DNA of 9,754 nt from Clostridia bacterium. Its GTDB lineage: Bacteria; UBA6262; WVXT01; JAUXBS01. The notes beneath the pieces are model-generated. The model did no database searches. It was not told where the DNA came from and saw only the letters and a program-made list of their open reading frames with translations. This document shows, one piece after another, positions 1-6,768 of the stretch. The stretch lies in NCBI GenBank assembly GCA_030619245.1, contig JAUXBS010000026.1, positions 1 to 9,754 of the forward strand. Reading direction: 5' to 3'. The translations under genes were made by a program, and so were the position numbers. Positions within the stretch are counted from its first letter, which is position 1; the number at the start of each line of letters is the position of its first letter.

Positions 1-361
1 CTATCCTATTGCCAAGCCCGGGTGTTTCTTTCTGGTCTATTACATGCAAACCCGCAATCCTTCCCTTCAGGTCAACTCCAAGAAGCATTCTGATATCCCC
101 GCCATAGCCCTTTACTGAAACAGGAATCACCAGCCCGCACTTCATATTTTCAGCATCGGAACCTATATAACAGTACTCCCCGCTTATTTTAATTTCCTCA
201 AACCCGGCTGACCCCGGTAAAACACTTTGACGCAGCCTTGCCATTTCATTTTTCATGTAGGCATCTATTCTGGGCTTTGTATTGCTGTAAGTCACAGCCA
301 GAAACATTGCGGCAATAGAAGTTACAACCGTAAGAACTATGGTTTTTTTTAGTATTTCCAT
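1..361 (-). CDS. rnfG: Rnf complex subunit G, 5' part (runs off the left edge)
   Basis: N-terminal 120 residues of RnfG, the membrane-anchored, FMN-carrying subunit of the Rnf ferredoxin:NAD+ oxidoreductase. The ATG is at 361-359 and the frame stays open to base 1. Translation gives a short basic N-terminus (MEILKK), one hydrophobic anchor at about residues 7-23, and then an extracytoplasmic region. Near the window edge is the family hallmark KETPGLGN, preceded by LLGVDLKGRIAGLHVID, matching the HxETPGLG region of RnfG/RsxG. The covalent FMN Thr motif (S/T-G-A-T) lies further downstream, outside the window, so flavinylation cannot be checked. The family is usually about 180-210 residues. The ribosome binding site is only a purine-rich run (AAGAAAAGAAG) close to the ATG. 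The gene follows rnfC and rnfD as expected, but the spacing from rnfD is abnormally large because of the palindromic element. Confidence 0.9.
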   Translation of the reverse strand, partial: MEILKKTIVLTVVTSIAAMFLAVTYSNTKPRIDAYMKNEMARLRQSVLPGSAGFEEIKISGEYCYIGSDAENMKCGLVIPVSVKGYGGDIRMLLGVDLKGRIAGLHVIDQKETPGLGNRI

Positions 362-382
362 AAATTACTTCTTTTCTTGGCT

Positions 383-402
383 CTTCACCAGAATCTGTGG
401 GT
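383..402 (-). repeat. Outer inverted repeat, left copy
   Basis: On the minus strand this reads ACCCACAGATTCTGGTGAAG. The plus strand at 662-681 carries the same 20 bases with one A-to-G change. It lies just upstream of the rnfG start codon. A near-perfect 20-mer pair within 300 bp is very unlikely by chance and marks the likely ends of the inserted element. Confidence 0.7.
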
Positions 403-419
403 GAATATATATGATTCTC

Positions 420-615
420 TTCAATTCAGCGCGTGAAGGAGGTATTCCTATGCCGGCCTGTCTGCGTTTATGAGTGGAGCTGTTTTTGCGGGGCAGTCGC
501 CGAGGCCTGTCTGAGCCATCTTGAGATGGCGAGTTCCGCAGGCGCCGTAAAAACCACTCTCGAATGCAGGCCTTAGGCAGGGGAATACATCCTTCAGGTT
601 CCTGAACAATTTGAA
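420..615. repeat. Inner imperfect palindrome (long hairpin potential)
   Basis: Left arm 420-522 and right arm 523-615 are inverted copies with indels. The most obvious matching blocks are 435-448 (GAAGGAGGTATTCC) against the complement of 582-595 (GAAGGATGTATTCC, 13/14). Next are GGCCTG (455-460) against the complement around 567-572, and TTTTTGCGG (482-490) against TTTTTACGG on the opposite strand. The centre is a 7-bp stem with a two-base middle, GCCATCT-TG-AGATGGC, at 515-530. GGCCTGTCTG also occurs as a direct repeat at 455-464 and 504-513. A transcript would fold into a long branched hairpin in the rnfD-rnfG spacer. No U-tract follows it in the direction of transcription, so it does not look like an intrinsic terminator. 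Confidence 0.7.
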
Positions 616-655
616 CTAATTTTACTGATACCATTATATCGTCGCTAAACAACCT

Positions 656-1612
656 CTATTTACCCACGGATTCTGGTGAAGGACCCTTTTCTTTCACATA
701 TCCGAACGGTTTGTGTTCCGTGTACTTATCAATAATTGGGGTAAGGATATTCATTATAAGTATGGAATAACACACCCCCTCGGGGAACCCGCCCTTGTAC
801 CTGATAAGCATCGTCAATAACCCGCACCCGATACCGAATACCACCTTCCCTTTGTTTGTTATCGGAGAGGTAACCATATCAGTTGCCATGAAGAAAGCTC
901 CCAGTATTAAACCTCCCGCCATTACATTGAACAGCGGGTTCAGGTTGAAAACCGCTGAAATCACGCAGACAGTACCTATATATGATAACGGAACGTGCAA
1001 CGTTATATGCCTCCTGTAAAGCAGGTAAGCCGCTCCAACAAGCAGGGCAATAACAGACGTTTCACCAAGACAGCCGGCCCTGTTTCCAAGAAACATATCC
1101 AGGTATTCCGGCAGTTCCCCCGGTATCCCCCCCTTCAGTATACCCAGGGGGCTGGCGCAACTGATACCATCAAACGGCCTCGTCCAGTTCGTCATATGAA
1201 TCGGCCAGGAAGCCAGGAGCACCGCGCGGGATACCAGCGCGGGATTAAAGGGATTGTAGCCCAACCCGCCAAATACCTGCTTCCCGAGAATTATTGCGAT
1301 CACGGCGCCTATTACCACCATCCAGGCCGGTGACGAAGGCGGGATAACAAAAACAAACAGTATCCCCGTAACAACAGCGCTGAAATCATTTACGGTAACG
1401 GTTCTTTTCGTACCCTTCTGGAACAGGAATTCGGTCAGCACACAGGTACCCACGCTTATTGCCACCAGGACAAGCGCCCTCCATCCAAAGAAAAAGCAGG
1501 AAGCAATTACCGCCGGGACAAGAGAAATGACAACATCCCTCATTATCACGGATGTATCCTCACTAATCCTGATATGCGGTGAAACGCTGACTACCGGTAT
1601 ATTTTCCTTCAT
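656..1612 (-). CDS. rnfD: Rnf complex integral membrane subunit D
   Basis: RnfD, a polytopic membrane subunit related to NqrB and carrying a covalent FMN, within the Rnf electron-transfer/ion-pump complex. It has 318 residues, normal for the family. Family signatures are SPHIRISEDTSVIMRDV (11-27), GGLGYNPFNPALVSRAVL (115-132), FMATDMVTSP (241-250) and ILTPIIDKYTEHKPFGYVKE near the end. About nine hydrophobic segments are visible. The ApbE flavinylation motif is present in variant form, D148-G-I-S-C152-A-S154: Ser replaces the usual Thr acceptor and Cys replaces Gly. The ATG at 1612 is preceded by AAAGGA three bases upstream. The gap after rnfC is 10 bp. The last eight or so residues (PSPESVGK) extend past the conserved core and are encoded by one arm of an inverted repeat, so they may derive from the adjacent element. 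Confidence 0.95.
   Translation of the reverse strand: MKENIPVVSVSPHIRISEDTSVIMRDVVISLVPAVIASCFFFGWRALVLVAISVGTCVLTEFLFQKGTKRTVTVNDFSAVVTGILFVFVIPPSSPAWMVVIGAVIAIILGKQVFGGLGYNPFNPALVSRAVLLASWPIHMTNWTRPFDGISCASPLGILKGGIPGELPEYLDMFLGNRAGCLGETSVIALLVGAAYLLYRRHITLHVPLSYIGTVCVISAVFNLNPLFNVMAGGLILGAFFMATDMVTSPITNKGKVVFGIGCGLLTMLIRYKGGFPEGVCYSILIMNILTPIIDKYTEHKPFGYVKEKGPSPESVGK
662..681 (+). repeat. Outer inverted repeat, right copy, inside the 3' end of rnfD
   Basis: Plus-strand ACCCACGGATTCTGGTGAAG, the inverted partner of 383-402 (19/20). On the minus strand it is coding sequence for the RnfD C-terminal residues P-S-P-E-S-V-G just before the final Lys and the TAG stop at 656-658. Confidence 0.7.
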
Positions 1613-1622
1613 GTTTCCTTTC

Positions 1623-2921
1623 TTAGTCTATTAACCTGGCCTTTGAAATCTTGATTGCCTGCACCAGGTTCAACCTGGCAGGGCACACGTAGGCGCATGC
1701 GCCGCATTCCATGCAATCAAAAACATTGTAATTTCTTATATTCTCCCATTTCTTATACCGTGAATTCCTGTATATCGCGTACGGAAAGAGTTTCATCGGG
1801 CAGGCATCAACACACCTGCCGCAGCGGATACAGCCGGACTCCACGGGAAGAACCCCGGGTTCATTAAAAACAAGTATGCCTGAGGTGCCTTTGACCACAG
1901 GCACGTCCAGTGTATATTGGGCAATGCCCATCATCGGCCCCCCGGAAATAATCTTTTTCGGCTCACCCGACAGCCCGCCGCAGAAATCAATAATGTCCCT
2001 GAACTGTGTTCCAATTCTTACCAGCAGGTTCTTTGGTTCCTTCACTCCCGAACCCGCAACCGTGAGCACACGGTCGATCAATGGCTTGTTCTTTATAACC
2101 GCATCCTTAACAGCCACGGCCGTACCAACATTGTTAACCACAACCCCCACGTCAAGCGGCAGCTTGCCTGTCGGTACTATCCTTCCCAGGACAGCATTGA
2201 TTAACTGCTTCTCGGCTCCCTGTGGGTACCTGGTTTTCATAACGGCAAGTTCCACATTGGGTTCACGCTTGACCTCCCTGAACAATACCTCAATAGCATC
2301 CGGTTTGTTGTCCTCGATGGCAATTATACCCCTGTCGGCATGGGTTACCCGCATAATAATCCTCAACCCCTCAATGACCCCGTGGGAATATTCAAGCATG
2401 ATACGGTGGTCGCACGTAAGGTATGGTTCGCACTCGCAGCCATTGATAATAACCGTGTCTATTTCCGCAAGCGCCGGAGGATTAAGTTTGACATGAGTGG
2501 GAAACGCCGCGCCCCCAAGCCCGGCTACTCCCGCATCGCGGATTATATTGCGTATCTCATCATCGTAAAAACAAAAGTACTCCCTGTTTGAGTTCAACCC
2601 TTCAACCCACTCATCCCTGCCGTCAGTTTTTATGATAACTGACAGCATGTCCTTACCTGTCGTATTCGGCTGCGGGCATATATCAAGAACCTCACCTGAA
2701 ACACTGCTGTGTACGGGCAGGGATATCAGGCCGTCGCCTTCCGCTATTTTTTGTCCGGTTTTTACCTTGTCTTTTGGGTTTACAATTGGATTGGCCGGTT
2801 TGCCGGCATGCTGGGATAAGGAGATAATAACCTTCCCGGGAATAGGAACACGTTCTATTCTCCTGGCGGAAGTCATTCCTTTTTCTCCGGGTGGATGAAT
2901 CCCTGCCTTGAATGAAAACAT
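1623..2921 (-). CDS. rnfC: Rnf complex subunit C (NADH/FMN-binding, two [4Fe-4S])
   Basis: RnfC, the cytoplasmic subunit that exchanges electrons with NAD+ through FMN and carries two iron-sulfur clusters. The N-terminus has the family pattern FSFKAGIHPPGEK. The nucleotide/FMN loop GLGGAAFPTHVK is at about residues 136-146, and NGCECEPYLT at 161-170. Two ferredoxin-type clusters are complete: CIRCGRCVDACP (Cys 365, 368, 371, 375) and CMECGACAYVCP (Cys 404, 407, 410, 414). Numbering assumes the GTG start. Full length (432-433 aa) matches the compact RnfC form, without the long Ala/Lys-rich tail seen in gammaproteobacteria. Two starts are possible: ATG at 2921 (TGATG overlap with the HD-GYP stop) or GTG at 2924 (GTGA overlap). 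Spacing to AAAGGA does not decide between them. Either way it is translationally coupled to the HD-GYP gene. Confidence 0.96.
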   Translation of the reverse strand: MFSFKAGIHPPGEKGMTSARRIERVPIPGKVIISLSQHAGKPANPIVNPKDKVKTGQKIAEGDGLISLPVHSSVSGEVLDICPQPNTTGKDMLSVIIKTDGRDEWVEGLNSNREYFCFYDDEIRNIIRDAGVAGLGGAAFPTHVKLNPPALAEIDTVIINGCECEPYLTCDHRIMLEYSHGVIEGLRIIMRVTHADRGIIAIEDNKPDAIEVLFREVKREPNVELAVMKTRYPQGAEKQLINAVLGRIVPTGKLPLDVGVVVNNVGTAVAVKDAVIKNKPLIDRVLTVAGSGVKEPKNLLVRIGTQFRDIIDFCGGLSGEPKKIISGGPMMGIAQYTLDVPVVKGTSGILVFNEPGVLPVESGCIRCGRCVDACPMKLFPYAIYRNSRYKKWENIRNYNVFDCMECGACAYVCPARLNLVQAIKISKARLID

Positions 2922-4045
2922 CACTTCTTTATCATTCCTTTCTCATATGCGTTCAGGAACGCCTTATTACAATCAGGGTCAAACTGTTCCCCGGCACACC
3001 TCTTCAGTTCCTTTATCGCCTCTTCACCTGAAAAAGCGTTTCTATAGGGACGGGTGGAAGTCATTGCGTCAAAAGCGTCCGCAACACCGATTATCCTGCC
3101 GATTAACGGTATCTTTCTGCCCTTTAAACCGTCCGGGTAACCCGCCCCGCCATACCTTTCATGATGGTGGAGTATACCTGGAACAATATCTTTCAATTGC
3201 TTGATTGGAGCTATCATATTGGCGCCTATTGTGGGGTGTTGCAAAATTTTTTTTCTTTCGCTTTCCGTTAATCTTGAGCGTTTTCTGAGTATTCTTTCAG
3301 GTATGCCTATTTTACCAATATCGTGTAACATAGCAGATAATCTTATGTTTGTCAATTTTTTCCCCCTTAACCCCATCCCTCTTGCAATTGCAACTGAATA
3401 TACCGATACTCGTTCAGAATGCCCCTGTGTATAATGGTCTTTTGCATCTATGGCGGACGCAAGGGTCTTTATGGTCGCAAAGAACAGGTCATTCAGGTCC
3501 CTGTACAATCTTGCCCTTTCAATTGAAATGGCTGATTGCATGCCGAGGGACTTGAAAAGGGATAATGATTCTGCATCAAAATATTTGCCTCCTTTCCGGT
3601 TCACCACCTCCGTAACTCCTATAATTTTACCCCTTATTATCAATGGTACACAGATAAGGCTTCTCGTTTCCTGCTGTAACTTTTTATCAATCTTATTAGA
3701 GAATCTGGGATCTTTTGCAACATCAGCAATCAACAGCGGCTCTCCGGTCTTAGCAACCCAACCGGCAAAACCTTCTCCGACTTTTACTGATAATTTTTTT
3801 AATGTATCCTTCCTTTTACCGCTTGCCGCAACGAACTGCAGTTTCTTTTTATTTTCATCAAGCAGGAGTATTGAACACCCTTCGGCCTCCATCATCTCCA
3901 GGCCTATCTCCATAATCATATCAAGCAAGGTGTCAAGGTTCAGGGTTGCGGCTATTATCCCGGTGGCCTCAATAAGGTTCTCAAGCTTTTCAACCCTGAC
4001 CTTTAATTCCAGTATCTCTCTTTTTTGGCTATTACCTTTATTCAT
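2921..4045 (-). CDS. GAF domain + HD-GYP protein, predicted c-di-GMP phosphodiesterase
   Basis: Soluble two-domain signalling protein of 374 residues. A short coiled coil (about 8-30) leads into a GAF sensor domain (about 35-180, with GWVAKTGEPLLIADVAKDPRF and RSLICVPLIIRGKIIGV). An HD-GYP domain follows (about 188-370). The catalytic motifs are all present: DHYTQGHSERV, HDIGKIGIP, QHPTIGA, HHHERYGGAGYPDGLKG and VADAFDAMTSTRPYR. HD-GYP proteins use a di- or tri-metal centre to hydrolyse c-di-GMP; the GAF domain's ligand is unknown. No membrane segment is seen. ATG at 4045 is preferred over GTG at 4048 because AAAGGT lies 7 bases from the ATG but only 4 from the GTG. The start overlaps the stop of the DUF3307 gene (TGATG), and its own stop overlaps the rnfC start, so it sits inside the rnf operon. 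Confidence 0.93.
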   Translation of the reverse strand: MNKGNSQKREILELKVRVEKLENLIEATGIIAATLNLDTLLDMIMEIGLEMMEAEGCSILLLDENKKKLQFVAASGKRKDTLKKLSVKVGEGFAGWVAKTGEPLLIADVAKDPRFSNKIDKKLQQETRSLICVPLIIRGKIIGVTEVVNRKGGKYFDAESLSLFKSLGMQSAISIERARLYRDLNDLFFATIKTLASAIDAKDHYTQGHSERVSVYSVAIARGMGLRGKKLTNIRLSAMLHDIGKIGIPERILRKRSRLTESERKKILQHPTIGANMIAPIKQLKDIVPGILHHHERYGGAGYPDGLKGRKIPLIGRIIGVADAFDAMTSTRPYRNAFSGEEAIKELKRCAGEQFDPDCNKAFLNAYEKGMIKK

Positions 4046-4764
4046 CACATGACCTTTAAAACAGCAACCTCAACAATCAACCCAACAAGGGTGGCAATTA
4101 CAACATTCATGACTAAATCAATAAAAAATTCCTTGTTTCTTGACTTCTTCAGCCAGACTCTCAACCCCAGATAAGGAATTATCAGCGTAAACCAGTAGCC
4201 TCCAGGTACTATCAGCATGACAATAAAAACCCTCTCGGCAATGCCCGTATACTTCTTTCTCCCCGTGGGAACCTTTATTTCAAGCAGCTTCAGGAAAGCC
4301 TCTTTTACGTAGAGGTTTATGAAAACACCGCCGAATCCGGCAAAAACATAACCCATAAGACAAATAACCAGTGTATTATTGTTGTATAACTTCAGGATAA
4401 GGGAATCCCCTGCAGGCCCGGTCATGAAATTCAGCTTCGGAATGAGGAAGACCACGCTTATAAGCGCAATATGAAGTAACTGGTCAAGGAAAAAAACCCA
4501 TAAATTATCTTTCTTTATCTTCTCGCAATAAACCACTTTTCCCCAGTCCTGCAGCCCGTGTATGAGCCATATCCAGAATATTACCACCCATATATCAAAA
4601 GTACGCAGGAATGGGATATTAAGAATAACACATACAAGCACGACAATGGCGCTGTGAACGAATGAACCCCATACGTGTTTCAACTTGAAGTTGTATATAC
4701 TTGATAACTGCAGGGGAAAATCCGCAATAAAATGGGCCAGTAACAAACGTAAGAATATAAACAT
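4045..4764 (-). CDS. DUF3307-type polytopic membrane protein
   Basis: Membrane protein of 239 residues with about seven hydrophobic segments and no recognised enzymatic domain. The N-terminal pattern LLAHFIADFPLQ, then H37, HGLQDWGK (H69, D73) and FFLDQLLHIALI (D94, Q95, H98), matches the DUF3307 family, whose function is not established. The spaced His/Asp residues inside membrane helices could bind a metal, but that is inference. The start is set at ATG 4764 because AAAGGA (4776-4771) lies six bases upstream. A longer frame starting from TTG at 4779 would place this ribosome site inside the coding region. The gene lies 19 bp after the adenylate cyclase and overlaps the start of the HD-GYP gene, so it belongs to the signalling block. 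Confidence 0.75.
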   Translation of the reverse strand: MFIFLRLLLAHFIADFPLQLSSIYNFKLKHVWGSFVHSAIVVLVCVILNIPFLRTFDIWVVIFWIWLIHGLQDWGKVVYCEKIKKDNLWVFFLDQLLHIALISVVFLIPKLNFMTGPAGDSLILKLYNNNTLVICLMGYVFAGFGGVFINLYVKEAFLKLLEIKVPTGRKKYTGIAERVFIVMLIVPGGYWFTLIIPYLGLRVWLKKSRNKEFFIDLVMNVVIATLVGLIVEVAVLKVM

Positions 4765-4770
4765 ATTCGT

Positions 4771-4776
4771 TCCTTT
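4771..4776 (-). promoter_or_regulatory. Ribosome binding site deciding the DUF3307 start
   Basis: Minus-strand AAAGGA followed by ACGAAT and then ATG at 4764. This argues against the upstream in-frame TTG at 4779, which overlaps the site. Confidence 0.7.
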
Positions 4777-4783
4777 CAACTAC

Positions 4784-6739
4784 TCAGTTAATTCCCAACA
4801 CTTCATACACTGGAATCGGGTGGGCTTTGCCTTTTACTTTCACGGGATCAAGTTTATTTGTTTTTATAATATCCTTTGTTTTCTCATACACGCTTTCAGT
4901 TATGAGGATCTGGCCTGATTTCGCGCACCCTTCAATCCTGCTTGTAAGGTTGACCTCATCGCCTATGACGGTATAATCCATGTGCTGCAGAGAACCCATA
5001 TTGCCGACAATAACTTCCCCGGTGTTTATTCCCACCCCGAAACCACAGGGGTGCCTTCCCTCCCTTACCAGGTCCTCCTGTATCGCCTTCATTCCTTCCT
5101 GCATCTCAATGGCAGTACGAAGCGCAAGTTCCTCCGGGTTCCTGAGCGCTATGGGCGCGCCCCATATTGCCATCACACAGTCACCCATGAACTTATCAAG
5201 AGTGCCTTCATACTTGAACAGTATTTCCGTAATCATGGTGAATACCCTGTTAAGTACGGCTACCACATCCTCCGGTTTCATGCTCTCCGACATAGTGGTA
5301 AACCCCCTGATGTCCGCAAAAAAAATGGTAAGTACCTTCTTGGTGCCGCCGAGGCTGAGTTTATCAACATCACTTAACATCTCATCAACAACCGAAGAAC
5401 TCACATACCTCTGGAATACATTCTTTATCCATTTCTTCTCTCTCTCTTCGGTTGCAAACTTGAATACAATAATTGTGAGGTAACCGAATATAATAACTCC
5501 GCATGGATAAATAACCTTTACACATATCCCGGCGAAGGCGAATAAATAATACGCAATACCAAAATAAACAGCTACCATTAAAATGCTGAATGCCGCCCCG
5601 AAAAGAGGCTGCATCCTGTGTAAGGCAAGCCCGATTATAATCCCCAGCGCAAAGAGAGTTAAGATATCAATAAGCTTTCCTGTCTCTCTTAAAAACCTTT
5701 TGTCCAGAATATTACTCGTAGTGTTTGCAAGAACACCCACCAGGGCATACAATGGAGTAAACGGAGTTGGCCTGATATCAACTGTGCCTGTGGCAGTTAA
5801 ACCAATAAATAATATCTTATTCCTAAAATCTTCAAGATCTATTTTTGCTTCCTTTTTCTCTCTTATGTTTCTGTCAGCCACCAGAGGATCAACATAGGAA
5901 TATTCCTTAAATGTTTTATTGCCACCGTCATAATTTACAAGCATCTGCCCTTTCTCATCTATGGGGATTTTGAAAGCGCCCAGATGAGATTTTTTTATTT
6001 CAATATGCTTCCCAAACTTAACCTCAATGTCTTTTACATCCGCTTTTATATAATCGCATGCCACTTCAAAAGCAAAGGACCGGTACAACCTGCCCCTGTG
6101 TTCTATGACCAGAGGCACCCTGCGCGTTACCCCGTCAACATCCGGCAGGGCATTTACATAGCCTGCCCCTTTAAGAGCATCTAATAATTCCGGTATGGGA
6201 TATTTTATCTCCGAGGCCCTGAAGTATTTACCTGCTCCTTCAGGATTAAACTCTATTGTCCTTTCCAATATTTTTTTACTGGTAGTTGCTTTTTCTTTCA
6301 GTATTTCATAATCCCTCTTATTGTATGGTTCAATTTTTGGATCAGGAAAGAAGTACGGGAAATATACTTTATTGCTTTCTTTGCTTTCCTTTGCGAAATA
6401 AGCATCGTCATTGGGAAAGTTCTTGTCAGGTTCTGTGAATATTACATCAAAACATATGGCCGCAGGTTTATACTTTGATAGAACATTAACCATGTGCCCG
6501 TGCCAGTATCTACGCCACGGCCATTTTCCAATTTGTGAAATCGAAAATTCATCCATGGATATGATCGCAACATTCCTATTTGCTTCCCTGACGCCGCGGA
6601 GTTTAAAACGCAGGTCTATAGTCTTTAACTCAAAAGGTTCTCCTATGTTAAATAAATATAGGATAGCAATCAAACTCGTTACAGTCAGGCATATAACAAG
6701 TTCTACTATCCATTTATGCTGTTTTAAATTAAACCTCAC
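4784..6739 (-). CDS. CHASE2-domain class III adenylate cyclase
   Basis: Membrane receptor cyclase of 651 residues predicted to make cAMP. An N-terminal helix (about 11-31) is followed by an extracytoplasmic CHASE2 sensor (about 35-345; ISMDEFSISQIGKWPWRR and FDVIFTEPD are typical). Then come three membrane helices (about 356-428) and a class III nucleotidyl cyclase domain (about 465-625). Metal ligands are D476 (FFADIRGFT) and D520 (DKFMGD). The adenine-selecting pair is K516 and D588 (MDYTVIGD). The transition-state residues are N597 and R601 (NLTSRIE). All are present, so it should be active and ATP-specific. The start is GTG at 6739, eight bases after AAAGGG. The nearby ATG at 6747 runs into a stop after three codons. 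It lies 29 bp after a CRP-like regulator gene. The CHASE2 ligand is unknown. Confidence 0.93.
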   Translation of the reverse strand: MRFNLKQHKWIVELVICLTVTSLIAILYLFNIGEPFELKTIDLRFKLRGVREANRNVAIISMDEFSISQIGKWPWRRYWHGHMVNVLSKYKPAAICFDVIFTEPDKNFPNDDAYFAKESKESNKVYFPYFFPDPKIEPYNKRDYEILKEKATTSKKILERTIEFNPEGAGKYFRASEIKYPIPELLDALKGAGYVNALPDVDGVTRRVPLVIEHRGRLYRSFAFEVACDYIKADVKDIEVKFGKHIEIKKSHLGAFKIPIDEKGQMLVNYDGGNKTFKEYSYVDPLVADRNIREKKEAKIDLEDFRNKILFIGLTATGTVDIRPTPFTPLYALVGVLANTTSNILDKRFLRETGKLIDILTLFALGIIIGLALHRMQPLFGAAFSILMVAVYFGIAYYLFAFAGICVKVIYPCGVIIFGYLTIIVFKFATEEREKKWIKNVFQRYVSSSVVDEMLSDVDKLSLGGTKKVLTIFFADIRGFTTMSESMKPEDVVAVLNRVFTMITEILFKYEGTLDKFMGDCVMAIWGAPIALRNPEELALRTAIEMQEGMKAIQEDLVREGRHPCGFGVGINTGEVIVGNMGSLQHMDYTVIGDEVNLTSRIEGCAKSGQILITESVYEKTKDIIKTNKLDPVKVKGKAHPIPVYEVLGIN

Positions 6740-6747
6740 AAAAACAT

Positions 6748-6753
6748 CCCTTT
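6748..6753 (-). promoter_or_regulatory. Ribosome binding site for the cyclase GTG start
   Basis: Minus-strand AAAGGG, eight bases before GTG at 6739. No ATG in the correct frame is nearby, so the GTG start is favoured. Confidence 0.6.
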
Positions 6754-6768
6754 GAGCCCAGTTTTAAA

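Larger units (their letters stand above)
383..681. mobile_element. MITE-like nested palindromic element between rnfD and rnfG
   Basis: A non-autonomous, palindromic insertion is inferred here. Outer inverted repeats at 383-402 and 662-681 match at 19 of 20 positions (ACCCAC-A/G-GATTCTGGTGAAG, read outside-in). Inside is an imperfect palindrome from about 420 to 615. Its arms share TTCAA..TTCAG, GAAGGA-N-GTATTCC, GCC..GGCCTG, GAG..TGG, TTTTT-N-CGG and the central CCATCT/AGATGG in the same order, with small indels. No transposase is encoded, and none would fit. Other gene junctions in the window have gaps of 0-65 bp, so a 294-bp gap inside an rnf operon is anomalous. The right outer repeat overlaps the last codons of rnfD. 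No target-site duplication could be fixed. It could instead be a large structured RNA or an intergenic repeat of the RUP/ERIC type. Copy number in the genome would decide. Confidence 0.6.

Noticed and set aside
435..595. Palindrome as an intrinsic terminator after rnfD
   Set aside because: No U-run follows the stem in the direction of transcription, and rnfG continues the operon downstream.
365..652. 95-codon open frame on the minus strand between rnfD and rnfG
   Set aside because: It starts with TTG, lacks a ribosome site, is almost wholly inside the palindromic element and gives an Arg/Pro/Ser-rich product typical of translated repeats. I treat it as a by-product of the element, not a gene.
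383..681. CRISPR repeat
   Set aside because: There are only two copies of the 20-mer, in inverted orientation, with no array of spacers and no cas genes nearby.
1876..2496. 206-codon plus-strand open frame
   Set aside because: It lies entirely opposite rnfC, whose frame has full family motifs. The plus-strand product has no recognisable domain. It is an antisense shadow.
3450..4052. 200-codon plus-strand open frame
   Set aside because: It lies opposite the GAF domain of the HD-GYP gene. The Ser-rich, low-complexity product is typical of an antisense frame.
6436..6451. TGTGAATATTACATCA as a CRP operator
   Set aside because: The second half does not match TCACA, and it lies inside the cyclase coding sequence away from any promoter.
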